A stretch of 64,000 bases of DNA from Siphonodentalium dalli (Eukaryota; Mollusca; Scaphopoda; Gadilida; Siphonodentaliidae), in the NCBI GenBank assembly GCA_032622095.1, contig CP136063.1, forward strand, positions 184,925,956 through 184,989,955, read 5' to 3'. The notes under the pieces are model-generated. The model was given only the letters and a program-made list of their open reading frames with translations, was not told where the DNA came from and did not search any database. Position numbers and translations under genes: made by a program. Positions 1 to 11,028 of this stretch are shown in pieces (within the stretch, counting starts at the first letter, position 1; each line of letters opens with the position of its first letter).

Positions 1-122
1 AAAATCGATATCTAACAAATCTGAGCTTTGATGGTTGACTTCCTCGACTCGAATCAAATATTTTTGACCCCGACGCCATTGAAATAGTAATTGAGAGGAG
101 TTTAATCGGATTGAGTACCTTT
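1..122 (+). mobile_element. Right end of TTAA-type MITE, family K1
   Basis: This segment is nearly identical to the right third of the full-length copy at 56511-57000. It ends in GGATTGAGTACCTTTAA, the inverse of that family's left end. The left part lies outside the window. Confidence 0.75.
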
Positions 123-162
123 AATGCTCGTCGACTGTTTACTGGGACACTCATAATTCTCG

Positions 163-312
163 ATGGTGAAAAATAATAGATTTTAAAAATCGATATCTAA
201 TAACTCCTAGCTTTGGTAGGTGGGTTCCTCGACTCAAATAAAATATTTTTTACCCCCAAATCCAAATAAATAGTAATTGAAGGGCACTTAATCGGGTTAT
301 GCATCTTTAAAT
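163..312 (+). mobile_element. Second, diverged right end of MITE family K1
   Basis: It repeats the sequence of 1-122 with more substitutions: AAAATCGATATCTAATAACT, then a CTCGACTC block, then an end at GCATCTTTAAA. Two right ends 40 bp apart in the same orientation imply two insertions or a partial tandem duplication. Confidence 0.65.
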
Positions 313-820
313 TGGTTCAAGGATTCAGCCGCTAACTATATGGTTACGAAGAGTATTCCATACAAGTCGGATTATCTGGGTGAAAATGTACTTTATCACG
401 ATCACTGCAGTTCAATTTCACTTTAGGTTTTATGAAAAATCTCTGGAAAAATACAATTGCTACGAACATATATTTACATACTAAGTGTTGTCATCACTAC
501 ACCCAGCATTCTGATTGGTCGGCGCCCACGTGGCTAGTTGCAGTTATTTCTCGGTGACTGCGCAACGGCTTATAACACCAAGCTCATAACACCATCGATA
601 CGTCATTGGGTTTGGAAAGACGAACGCGTAATGTTTTGGGCGCATTTGAACTCGCACATGATTGACTTAATACATCATCGGGTTTCAATATGAAGAGAAA
701 TTGTTCCTATTAACTTTTGCCAAAGGGTGTTATTGTGTATTTTGGGCTGTTTTTGTCACGATACACTTTTCGATTTAAATACATTTACAAAAGTGGCTTT
801 TTTCGCTAAATGTATATAAA
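313..820. other. No recognised feature
   Basis: AT-rich unique-looking DNA. I see no coding frame of note, RNA gene or repeat shared with the rest of the window. Confidence 0.5.
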
Positions 821-983
821 TATAAGGATTAACTGTCATGTGGACTATTTTTATGGAGATGTAACCGTGAGGTAAGTGGTCATAACTTGTATGTAAAACC
901 CTTCGGGTTTTACACAAGTTATGCCCACTTACCTCACGGTTACATCTCCATAAAAACAGTCCACATGACAGTTAATCCTTATA
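821..983. mobile_element. Near-perfect foldback (hairpin) element
   Basis: Two arms of about 80 bp are reverse complements of each other with few mismatches. They start at ATAAGGATTAACTGTCATG and meet at the tight loop AACCCTTCGGGTT around 905. The outer ends sit in TATA-rich DNA, so a short target duplication cannot be separated from background. Confidence 0.8.
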
Positions 984-1027
984 TAAAATAGGTCCACCAA
1001 TATTCTTGTTACACAAATGGTGGTGGC

Positions 1028-1550
1028 TTAAGGGCACGGGTGGCGTTCGTTGCAGAAATATTCTATTTGTTCAAATCGCCATCAACAGAAAGAATATTTA
1101 AAAATATATAGTTTTGTTCATATGCCAAACATAATCAGCGCGAAAATAGTATATTGTCGTCAAGACGTATCATGGTGTACGTAAACAAGAGCCTGTTTGT
1201 GTTATAGAAGTTTTGCTTCTGTTTACATAACACAGCGCAATTCTATTGGTTAATCACACACACAAATGGTATAACGCTCTTTATTATTTCCATATCAGGA
1301 AAACATTAACCAATAATGCTCTTTATGTTTACCATATCCGGATCTAAACAAAAGCCAGGTAACGTTTTTTGCTTTTGTTTACATAACAAAGGAAAACAAA
1401 TTGACAATAACATACTGTTTATGCCATATTTATGATTGGTATAAGAACAAGGTATGTCTATATTTTACTATTCTTTCTGTTTATGGCGGTTTTTGACGGA
1501 GGTGAATATTTTAACACCATATCAACCGCCAACGCCGCCCGTATCTTTAA
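1028..1550 (+). mobile_element. TTAA-type MITE, family K2, copy 1
   Basis: A 523-bp element with terminal inverted repeats of about 20 bp: TTAAGGGCACGGGTGGCGTT at the left and AACGCCGCCCGTATCTTTAA at the right. Homologous copies lie at 27982-28484 and, inverted, at 52543-53071. Shared internal blocks include CGCTCTTTATT near matches to CCATATCAGGA. There is no coding capacity. TTAA at both edges and an AGG-type start fit Kolobok-like elements; that class is inference. Confidence 0.75.
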
Positions 1551-1621
1551 TTACGTGCTACGTATGTGTATCATCCTCTGACGGTAACAGTTCCTGAGCG
1601 TAACTGTTGGCGTACCGGATA

Positions 1622-2651
1622 CACACGGAGGAACCGATCCCGGGAAAACAAGGATATCCCGGGAAAACAAGGATGGCCAACGCGGCAACAAGTAAAATTT
1701 GTGTTTTCCGTGGCGGTGAAATTGAGTTTTCGTCGCCAAAGTCCGTTTGTTAGGACAATGGAACGGTACGTATCACCTATCATTGATTTATCCCAGTGAA
1801 CTGGTTATTGTGAAGAGTGCTGGCAGTGGTTAAATGTCTGAGCAAACGATACACGCTGCTGTAGTGGTGCCACCAACTGGATACCCTTGGCCAAAATACC
1901 GGCATTGTTGACAAAACATCCATCATTTTTTCAAAAATATACACTTATCAGTGGGTGTGATTGAGCCGATTCGAAGCCAAACATCTCCCAAGCATTTCCA
2001 CAAAATCTCAGTGCAAATGTGCCACAAATAAGCATTTTATTGAGCATAACGTGAAGGTGGTGCAACGATTATTTGACAACGCGGGTGACGAGGAAGTGCC
2101 AACGCGGAACACAAGATACGAATGTATTCAAATATGATGTTCGAAAATAGGTCTGTGGACTCTGCTGCTATGTGGTACATATATCACTATTGTTGTTGAT
2201 ATATATGCCGTAAGATGCAAATCAAGTATCATAGGATTATGCAACTATGGAAATGTAGTAGTTATATAGCTGTGTGGTATATACAACGCGTGTACGCTTT
2301 GTCAATAACCCATATATATGCGACCAAGTTAAATATGTTAACTACTTTTATATTTACAGAACGAGATAGAATATATTTTGGCCAAGGGTATCCAGTTGGT
2401 GGCACCACTACAGCAGCGTGTATCGTTTGCTCAGACATTTAACCACTGCCAACACTCTTCACAATAACCAGTTCACTGGGATAAATCAATGATAGGTGAT
2501 ACGTACCGTTCCATTGTCCTAACAAACGGACTTTGGCGACGAAAACTCAATTTCACCGCCACGGAAAACATCAAATTTTACTTGTTGCCGCGTTGGCCAT
2601 CCTTGTTTTCCCGGGATATCCTTGTTTTCCCGGGATCGGTTCCTCCGTGTG
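1622..2651. mobile_element. Large inverted repeat, arms of about 277 bp
   Basis: The left arm (1622-1898) and right arm (2374-2651) are reverse complements at high identity. Each arm contains a short internal direct duplication of CCCGGGAAAACAAGGAT. The 475-bp spacer is AT-rich and carries nothing recognised. Open frames in the arms appear in mirrored pairs and are an effect of the palindrome. No target duplication was found outside the arms. Confidence 0.75.
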
Positions 2652-2834
2652 GGATATACGCTGGCTGCGGCTATCGTGGTCGGTTCATCCAAACTAAGGA
2701 TAACTTTGTCCAATTGCGTAATCAAACTATACGACCTAAGTGTATGTGAATACGTTGTTAATATACAGTCAATATGTAATGTTATTAAAGACTAAACAAA
2801 ATGTAGAAAAGTTTAAAAACGTTATTACATGTAC

Positions 2835-3086
2835 CTTGTGACAGTGGTGTTGTTGTGGTTGGTGTGGTTGTTGTCGTAGTCGTTGTGGTTGTTGTTGTCG
2901 TTGTTGTTGTTGTCGTAGTCGTTGTGGTTGTGGTTGTTGTTGTCGTTGTTGTTGTTGTCGTAGTCGTTGTGGTTGTTGTTGTCGTTGTTGTTGTTGTCGT
3001 AGTCGTTGTGGTTGTGGTTGTTGTTGTCGTAGTTGTTGTCGTTGTTGTCGTGGTTGTAGTTGTCGTGGTTGTAGTTGTCGTAGGTT
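2835..3086 (-). CDS. Candidate internal exon coding a Thr-rich (mucin-like) linker
   Basis: Read on the minus strand, this 252-bp stretch encodes an almost pure threonine run of about 80 residues with a few prolines, ending in PLSQ. It is preceded by a pyrimidine-rich tract and TTTCAG at 3093-3087, and followed by the donor CAAG|GTACAT at 2835/2834. The frame enters after one codon base and leaves after one codon base, so it is a symmetric phase 1-1 exon, the usual class for extracellular modules. Thr runs of this kind are O-glycosylated stalks in secreted proteins. The PAN exon at 23957-24260 ends in phase 1 on the same strand and would join in frame. Alternatively it is a non-coding GTT/GTC minisatellite that happens to be open. 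The plus-strand poly-Val reading has no such boundaries. Confidence 0.5.
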
Positions 3087-3177
3087 CTGAAACAGTGAGA
3101 GATTCTTCCTTATATTTACTAAGGACCAGTATATTCACCTTATATATTCTTGCTGAATCTAAAAATCTATGAGTAGG

Positions 3178-3300
3178 GACCTCGATGGCTCAGTCGGTAA
3201 GGCAATCTGACCCAGAGCGACTCGCTCTCCGGCGCTGACGATATGGGTTCAATTCCAGGTGGAGTAATCGCCTACTTTCTATCCCATATCGCTAACGAGA
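3178..3300 (+). mobile_element. tRNA-derived SINE head
   Basis: TGGCTCAGTCGG at about 3187 matches the RNA polymerase III A box. GGTTCAATTCC at about 3246 matches the B box with two changes. The boxes lie further apart than in a normal 72-nt tRNA, and the acceptor stem does not close, so this is a tRNA-derived SINE rather than a working tRNA. The 3' limit is uncertain. Confidence 0.55.
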
Positions 3301-3327
3301 AGTTGCCAGTTACCGGTAGGCTCGTTT

Positions 3328-3560
3328 CAAACGACGGATTTTTGTCGACTCGAATCTAATACCAGACCCATAATTGTATTAAATGCGTCAAAGATGCAAC
3401 GTTTGAAACAATTAGATCCGTGTCAAACGCACCACAAACGAATCTCCGTCCAATTCAGACGAATCTAGCTTCGTCGGTGATGCGTCTGAAATCCGTCTTT
3501 GTTTCATACGACGGATTTTTTGACGACTCGAATCTAATACATGTTACCAAAAAGGCGAAA
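3328..3560 (+). repeat. Direct repeat pair of about 40 bp
   Basis: An ACGACGGATTTTTGTCGACT block followed by CGAATCTAATAC occurs at about 3338 and again at about 3507. The copies are in the same orientation and lie about 170 bp apart. Confidence 0.6.
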
Positions 3561-3789
3561 GATACAGAAGTACCGAATGCAAATGATATGATAATGATAT
3601 AATAATGAGGGAGTTCCCTTATCTGTGGAAATACCCACATGACGTTATTTGTCGCACACACTCTTTATTATAAAGAGATGTATATTATATAAATGTGGTA
3701 TATAAGCATTGCTTAGGTATTCTGGTATAGTTTGATTTCTCAATCAACAGGGCACGTCACTGACTCACATCTTATAATTTTAGTTTAAA

Positions 3790-4965
3790 CATATTTTATT
3801 GCCATATAATATATACATGTATATATACATACAACAATTGGGATTAGGACACAAGTGCCGACACTTAGATTTGTCCCGTTCCCAGATAAACAAACAGGGG
3901 TTAGAGAGGCACCGACCGAATCGACAAGGCAATTATACATATATTGTTAATGTATTTATAATGTGTATACTATGTTAGAGCGGGTTGAACAACGGCGGGG
4001 CGTTGTATGCAGGACAATAATCTGCAATGTCATATAGTATATCTTTGGTATATAAATTCAGTGAGATCTTGGTTACTGGTTACTGAGGGGGCGGGCGTGA
4101 TAAGTACTGGATTAATGGTCTGATGTGTGGTGGGAGTTGTGGCCAGGTCGGGCGGTGCCTCACTAAACAAAGTATAAAGCGGCAAACAAACAAACAAAAA
4201 TATTATTTTTTTCAGTTAGTGCAACAAAGAAAATGGTATATTGGGTAACTCCCATACATGTATGTAATTTTGTTTTGTATTATGTTTTATAATAAGTAAG
4301 AAGTTTTGTAGTAAGACTGATCCAAGTCCACTGGATTCACGAGAATCGTTCTGACAGTGCAATGTATTTATGAACGGCCAAGAACATTTCAGTATTATCG
4401 CGGTCACTAATTATGGGGTTTCCTATTACTAGGTTTTCAAGGGTTATATTACCAAATTGTATCAAATTATCGAATAGTTCCTGTCTTATTTGTGTATAGT
4501 GAACACATTCAAAGAAGTAGTGATAAGCATCTTCGATTGGGCTACCACACGCACACGATGGAGATAAAGCTATATAGTTATTTAATTTGTCGAGATTAAG
4601 ATCGCTACAGCAGCATCTTATTCTACAATGAAGAATGTTCAGTGTACGTTTACCTGTATTATAGTACCTTGGCGGTCTTGGCATTTTCACCCCAATAGTG
4701 ATTGTTTGCTCGGCTGAATAGGAGGGCGTTTGTTTTATCCGGATTGAAATTCACTAGCCACCTAGCGGCCCAGTCATGAAGGGAGTTTAAATCACAATTG
4801 AGATTTGTTTCAATATCTTCAGTAATAAGTGCGGTTTGCATTATACACGTGTCATCGGCGAACAGGCGCGTGACCGAAGTAATGGTATCGGCTATGTCAT
4901 TGATGTATATCAAAAATAGTGTAGGGCCGATAACTGACCCTTGGCTATGGTATCACTGATTTATA
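3790..4965 (-). pseudogene. Non-LTR retrotransposon (CR1/Jockey-like), 3' part, internally deleted
   Basis: Reverse transcriptase signatures run right to left. QGSVIGPTLFLIYIND at 4965-4910 is followed by the catalytic FADD box near 4865 and a NFNPDKT block near 4745. The frame then jumps at about 4690 to a C-terminal segment with CACGSPIEDAYHYFFEC, so the RT thumb region is deleted. The tail down to about 3790 looks like the 3' UTR (AT-rich, ending near TTTTATTGCC). These proteins do target-primed reverse transcription. This copy lacks the endonuclease and the first RT blocks (5' truncation at about 4966) and cannot be functional. The exact clade is uncertain. Confidence 0.8.
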
Positions 4966-5295
4966 ATAATTAATACACCACTATGTATTGTATTTTAGTA
5001 TATATGTATAACATACCGGTTATATCTACGCGTGACCATTTTGTGACGGTAACGGGAGTGCAGACATTTAAATAAATCGACCGATGAAGATCCGTCCGTC
5101 TGAAACAAAATTGACCGCAGTCGCATTATTTTTTTTAAAGATTTTTTTGGGTTGAATTTGTTTTGGGTATGCTTACGCATGCTATAGCGAATTTAAAAAC
5201 AAACTGGATAAAACCTTAGGGGCATGTTATAACTCAAAACTATCACCAAGTATTCATAGTAATAATTTTGATTCCAATGAAAAACGTAAGATTCC

Positions 5296-5431
5296 CTGGC
5301 ACTAAACCTACACAATAAGTCTGTTAAAGAATATAAGAAAAAATTATTAAAATTGTAAACAATTGTAAAAAATAATAACAAATGATGAAAAATTGTTAGG
5401 CCAATGCATTCTCTTATATATGCGAGGCGAC
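5296..5431 (-). mobile_element. Fragment of the 14039-14292 piggyBac-type MITE
   Basis: CTGGCACTAAACCTACA, an A/T-rich middle and TTGTTAGGCCAATGCATTC to TATATGCGAGGCGACC match the left half of the element at 14039-14292. The right half is missing. Confidence 0.6.
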
Positions 5432-6544
5432 CCAAAATAATTTGAGCAAAATTGAACCCCACACACACATATACATTGTATATATCATCTAACATGCACA
5501 TACATATAGTCCGAAGTCGCGTGAGAAATAGAAATAGTAATGTTATTGTTATGACAATAAATATTCATACAAATCCAAAGGATTGTGGTGTCGGCTGGGA
5601 TGCAAAAATGCTAGGTAAGAATACAAAATCAGCGTGTAATCCAAAGCAATAGCTTATCATTTACATTCACCACATCTCCTTCGTGTACCGCATATCAGAC
5701 CCATCAAATATTTCTGATATGCCACCTCACACTCTTCTGTAGAATGCGTATGATAGCGTATCCGATATACTAAGTCTGCTTTCAATTCATTCCTTTCTAT
5801 TACACCATATGAAAAAAAATATTTTTGACATATCTATCGATCCAGCACACACAGTGAGTAGCTGATCAACATATATACATTTATAATATTAGCAAAAAGA
5901 TATCTTCTAAAATTCTAGTGAACTGACTAGTATGTAAGCCACTCGCAGTGTGGGCTCATTCATACACGATGGGATACGAACCACGTAAGCTTTGTGCTTG
6001 ATACCCCCTCCCTAATAATATTCATACATCATAATTTATATTGAACATATATGATTATATGGAATAAATACTGTTTACATCAATTTAAAACTGAGCGAAA
6101 TATAATAATGCGCGAATTTAAAGTGATGTGAAACACTCCGGTATGGTGATCAAATACAAATGGAGAATAATCTTTTTCAAAGTACTTTTTACATATAATA
6201 TATTCAAATTGACAACACGCATCGTCATTCTTATATATTAATTAAATGAAGTGACTCTCGATGGCGAAATCATTTTCGCTAGTTTATCGCCGATAGATAC
6301 GTCCCGAGTAATAAATATTTACAATTGAGCGTAGTTCTGACGATGTATTCTATGGAGTGGTGCGGTCGATTTGCTTCAAATTTTCGGCGAAGTTTGAATA
6401 CTAACTTATTAGTTACATGCACCGAACAAGTACATGATATATGTCTTTAAATACAAGTAAGGTAATTAACTCTGATAGTTTACGATCATATCAAACAAAG
6501 ATAACGGCACGGGCATTACAGTCGGTGATTAGTCGTTTGATTTA
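5432..6544. other. No recognised feature
   Basis: AT-rich DNA with many in-frame stops on both strands. No splice-bounded open frame, RNA gene or shared repeat was noticed. Confidence 0.4.
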
Positions 6545-6888
6545 TTTAAAGGTACACAATCCGATTCGATGGTCCCCATATCATCAAATTCCAACAAAAC
6601 AACATTTCTTGAATTGCCGCTCCAGTTATCAGAATCGGTTAATTGACAAAACATAATGCTAACCACTATCAACTATATTGTAAAAAATTGCCCAAATAGT
6701 TTTATATATCAACATTTTGTTCAACGCAATTTTGTATCGAGAGTATGTCGGTCGGCAATCATCGATTTTTGCCAGGCCGTCAAATATTCCAGGTGGTGAA
6801 AAATAATAGATTTCAAAAATCGATATATAATAACTCAGAGCTTTGATGGGTGGGTTCCTCGACTCGAATCAAATATTTTGGAAGGAGG
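6545..6888 (+). mobile_element. TTAA-type MITE, family K1, right end missing
   Basis: It starts with TTTAAAGGTACACAATCCGA, then runs through an internal block that also occurs, inverted, at 23262-23518. It reaches the CGACTCGAATCAAATATTTT block near the right end and breaks off at about 6888. Confidence 0.75.
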
Positions 6889-7468
6889 TATAAGCTAGTT
6901 TGACAAACATGCACGGAATACTGATAAACCGGCTTTTCCATGCATATTCGCAACCATTTTCCAGCTTTTTTCAATGTTTCGCACAGAAATGAAACAAAAG
7001 CTATATATTTCTACCATATCATGAATGGACCAACACGGAACGCTCTGTTCTGTTCCATGTCGTCCAAATGGTTGTTTTATTTGGGGGGGGGGGGCACAAA
7101 CACCGTGTTCAAAGTTGTATTTCGCATGACATCAACGCGTATTGTTTTGGGAAACAGAATGCTCGGTCCCGGTATCGCGGAAATGCTCGAGTACCGACGA
7201 TGGCGGACCGGTAATTGTATCGATTGAGACCAATTTGTTGATTGACATATTTGGAATTGAAACTTTTATCTTTCTTGACAACATGAATTCCTTGCATACT
7301 GCATTGGCGGTTGTATCCCAATGCAAATTGAACAGATGTGTAATGAATATCGTCTCTTTAAGCGATGTGTGCGGTTTATTTTCATCATGTGTTCTGATTA
7401 ATAATTTGGATGGGGATAACTATATCATATCAGATACCTCAATGACGTATATGCATTGATATGGAGGA
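6889..7468. other. No recognised gene; contains a G10 tract at 7085
   Basis: Several short frames overlap here in both directions, and none shows a domain or splice boundaries. The only structure is a run of ten G at about 7085-7094. Confidence 0.4.
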
Positions 7469-7471
7469 ATA

Positions 7472-7672
7472 AACTCTCTCTCTATCTCTTTCTCTCACAC
7501 CACACTCTCTCTCTAAATCCCTATCTCTTTCTCTCCTCTCTATCCCTCCCTTTCTCTCCTCCTCTCTCTCTCTCTTCCTCTCCCTCCCTCTCTCCCCTCT
7601 CTCTCTCCAAGCTCCCTCTCTCCCTCCCTCTCACTCTGTCTCTCCATCTATCTCGCTCTCTATCTCTCTTGT
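7472..7672. repeat. Imperfect CT-rich microsatellite
   Basis: About 200 bp are almost pure pyrimidine on the plus strand, mainly CTCTCT with CCT and TTT interruptions. The Leu/Ser-rich and Arg/Glu-rich frames over it are effects of the repeat. Confidence 0.9.
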
Positions 7673-8640
7673 ATCGATTGAGAAGCCTGGTGGGCCGGTA
7701 CCCATCAGACGTATGGGTGTCAACGCCACGACAAATGTCATCCTTGTTGATTTCCATTGACTGACCAATGAAAATATGATGAACATGAAGTTTCTCTGCA
7801 ACTTGATGTGTAATTCACAGGTTATATAGTGTAGTATACCCAAAACAAAATTGTTGTTTGCAAAGAATTTATCTAATTTCGTGGACATATGCCGGGAAAA
7901 CTAGACGTTTTTCACCAATACTGGAATTACGTTAAGAAATAACTCTTGTTAAGATTAACTTTATGAGTAATAACCGAAAAGTTTGAAGAAAAAGTTTATT
8001 TTCAAACTTTCCGATTACAACTGCAGAAACTTAATCGAAACGATCGAGTTATTTCTTGAATATCTGAATATAGTGCTGACATCCCCAAACAGTGCATTGT
8101 ACTATTAGATGACCTCTGGTAACCTAGATTCTCCTGACATCAATAACCTCTGACGACCTAAATCCACACGAATACTTCCTTATCTTGGCATAAAGAAGAA
8201 CCGTGACCCTTAAATCGTATACTTCGATCTATCGGGGTGAATAACCCCGCGATAGTTGTTTTGTTGAGGATGTTGACACTTAAGCCCATAGAGTTCCCAC
8301 AATAGGAATGATCGATATCAATATTCATATCAATAAATTTTAAAAGATTATTCTAAATAATATATGAGTGAATGACCTATAGTGCGTTGAGTGACAATCG
8401 GAAAACCATGCTGTATCATTATAAGACGGCCGTCGCCATATTATTTAGATCGAAACCAATTGAGAATATATGCTTCCATTTTGTTCAGTATCATCCCCAT
8501 TTTCATTTGTAAATTGACTATACACTGTATTCGAATAGTCTTATATTCGTGTTAGCTTACTGGAACGTATTTTAATCCGATATAAACCGGACATCAGAAA
8601 CTCTAATAAGATACCACCCCTCCAACTCATAATCTCTCCA
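7673..8640. other. No recognised feature
   Basis: No open frame with recognisable content and no repeat shared with other parts of the window. Confidence 0.4.
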
Positions 8641-8656
8641 TCGCTCCCCCTCTCTC

Positions 8657-8699
<43 letters not shown>
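8641..8699. repeat. (CT)n microsatellite
   Basis: CTCTCT repeats run nearly uninterrupted after a short C-rich lead. Confidence 0.9.
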
Positions 8700-8701
<2 letters not shown>

Positions 8702-9401
8702 CTTCCTCTCGGCCATCTCAGTTCTAACCCATCCTCTCTCAACGCTTCTCGACATCTAACCATCATGCAATTCCAATACATTAACGAACACATAGTCAAT
8801 GAACCACTAAATACCCAAACAAAATATAGCAATGACCAGATACAGAATATTGGTCACATGATGCCTTAGTGGAGTATTCATGAGACGGCATAGTACCAAG
8901 ATATTGTATACATGTTACCATCTTAAGAATATCGAGTATCATCTTCGTATGTGGGCAGAACGACAAAAAAGCTCATAGCTTACTGTCGTCTCCATTTCCA
9001 ACCGATATAACGTGTCTCCAAATCTCCGATAAGATACAGCTACACTTTTATGACGTCTATACTGTGTCTCAATAAGCTATATCTTATTTATTTGTTTGTA
9101 TTGTCTTTGTGTTGGAATAAAGTATGTTTAAACAAAAAGCGACCATCTTCCAGTTTTGAGGAAAAAAAACCAAAACCAAATCGAAGTGGCCTGTTCACAA
9201 AATGTACGTCGCATAATTAAATATTTATTTCTGCAGAATCCCAAATCATCCAGCTTTGTTTATCAAGTCTGACAATGACAAACATCGGCGAAATAAAGAA
9301 CTACCCAGACTTGTCTTGTGTCTAGTTGTCTTGGCGATTGCATGAATGTTAAATTGTGTTGTTCAGTAGCAATCAATACTTAAATGTCGAGGGTAGATCG
9401 G

Positions 9402-9409
9402 TATAAAAA
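9402..9409 (+). promoter_or_regulatory. Candidate TATA box
   Basis: TATAAAAA sits about 25-30 bp upstream of an initiator-like ACAGTTGA (9426) and 132 bp upstream of the candidate start codon at 9534. A five-codon upstream frame begins at 9447. In AT-rich DNA a TATA match alone is weak; the nearby ATG and a consensus splice donor add support. Confidence 0.3.
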
Positions 9410-9533
9410 CGGATTCGTGAGGAGAACAGTTGACAGCGACTTATACATGTACCCCATCTTATGAGTCTCTTTCGCGTTTATTGTTGTAACAAACGGGGAA
9501 ATAGGCAGACTGCGACACATAAAAATTACCAAC

Positions 9534-9559
9534 ATGTCAGGTGCGAATTCTCCTTGTTG
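9534..9559 (+). CDS. Candidate very short first coding exon
   Basis: ATG in the context ACCAACATG is followed by codons for SGANSPC and then TG, cut by a consensus donor (TTG|GTAAGT at 9560). A TATA box lies 132 bp upstream. A tiny first exon ending inside a Cys codon after PC recalls metallothionein first exons. I could not find a matching Cys-rich second exon downstream, nor metal response elements upstream, so that identity is only a suggestion. It may be a chance combination. Confidence 0.25.
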
Positions 9560-9561
9560 GT

Positions 9562-10156
9562 AAGTTGGCTCTGTGATGTGTTTGGGTGACGTAAATATGC
9601 TATGTCATTATGATTATATAGAGCATGCTGTGTTATGTTCGGGGGTGAAAGAACAACGAAACAATTTCGATCTTCCATACTTTTGCATTGTACGACGATC
9701 GTCTCGCACTATACATCGTATCAAAACATTATAGGGGAGTATTAAACGCTTAAGCTTAAACATTATGTATAGATATATTATTTAAGACCAATACAAGTTC
9801 TATGGTTCACATCACATACTTATTTTATAAGTGAAAAGCCAAGCGTGGCATATGCCCCCGACGCAAAGAGTATTGAATATTTGTATGGAGGAAATATTTT
9901 TCTGTTCTCTAAACTTAGATTCGTAACTCTGGTGAAAATCAATGGATAAAACCTATCGATTGGGAGTATTCTTTCACTCATATTGGTCTATCACTATACC
10001 AACAGTTATTTCAAATCCATATATTGGTACTTGAGTAGCAATGCTAAGATATCTAACAGGTGGAAGAAAAACTGCTACAGTATATTAAAACATTTCAGCA
10101 ACGGCATTAAAGTTATGTGAGAAAAATATATTAATTTTATTGAAGCCCACTGCATG
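9562..10156. other. No recognised feature
   Basis: If the exon at 9534-9559 is real, this is its first intron. I see no acceptor followed by a convincing coding segment. Confidence 0.4.
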
Positions 10157-10159
10157 TTA

Positions 10160-10548
10160 GGGTACGTTCATACACTTGCGAATATGCCAGAAATTCATCC
10201 GTAAAGAAAAACTACAAAATGTCAGAAACTGAATGCAAAAATGCTTATAAAATGCATTTGTACCACATGTACCTACCTACATGAGAAGTATACACTATGT
10301 ATTTCCACTAGTATCGATGATATATAAAATTGCCTACATATAATGCAATTATATCCCAAGAATCAATAATACAGGTATTTAAAGGCAATTAGTAGCTCCG
10401 TTACATGTGGAACTACCGAAATTTTACTTCTTTACTTCGTTAGTTTCGGTACATATGCATTTTATATGTACGTTGTTGTTCGTATTCTGGCACCATAGAG
10501 TTTCTATGTGAAAATGCCGTGTAAACTTGCCAGTGTATGAACGTACCC
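10160..10548. mobile_element. Harbinger-type MITE
   Basis: A 389-bp element with terminal inverted repeats GGGTACGTTCATACAC and GTGTATGAACGTACCC, flanked by TTA on each side (10157-10159 and 10549-10551). The 3-bp TWA-type target duplication and GGG start are typical of PIF/Harbinger. It is non-coding. Related ends occur at 56328-57224 and 57741-58943; the latter keeps a transposase remnant, which makes it the likely source family. Confidence 0.85.
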
Positions 10549-10682
10549 TTAGTATCCTTCAATCAATGCTGGTCTAGTGGTAATCCCACTATCAGTTACT
10601 TCTGACCATTAATATTGAACTTAAAATATTATTCAAAAATGACTGGTGAGTAAAAAAATTGAAGTTCAACAATGCATGGCCG

Positions 10683-11028
10683 TAACTTATTATCTGCTTA
10701 TAATATAAATTGTTTAGGTAGGTAATGTGCTTAGAATCGTCACATTTTTAGTCGATAGTCTGCTGAAAACGAGAGCGTTTTATTCATATTATTATCGACT
10801 CATAGTGTCGCGATTCTAAGCAGATTATGTGCGGACAATGACACAAAGAAGCAAACTTTTCAGGTGTACGCTCTTGAGACATGTTTTCACTATATATGGC
10901 TGCCCCATAGAACGAAATAACGGATATGACTCCATTATCTGCTAATTTCAGAATCAGATAATAACATTATCTACCTAGTTCACATTATAGGTCGATTATG
11001 TGCGTATTTATGCCAGGATATGTTGAAC
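10683..11028 (-). mobile_element. GTCGATAATGTG repeat family, copy A
   Basis: This interspersed repeat of about 350 bp has a palindromic core (CATTATCGACTCA and GAGTCGATAATGTG) and several GCAGATAATGTGC-like motifs. Other copies lie at 12857-13188, 16339-16615, 17695-17921, 26992-27349 and 53701-53978. No terminal inverted repeats or coding sequence are visible, so the class is unknown. Confidence 0.7.

Noticed and set aside
2855-3172. Plus-strand poly-Val open frame
   Set aside because: It is the complement of the Thr-rich stretch and has no splice boundaries; poly-Val of this length is not biologically plausible.
3178-3260. Functional tRNA gene
   Set aside because: The A and B boxes are good, but their spacing is too long and the acceptor stem does not pair; a SINE head fits better.
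7456-7764. Leu/Ser-rich and Arg/Glu-rich frames
   Set aside because: Both arise from the CT microsatellite.
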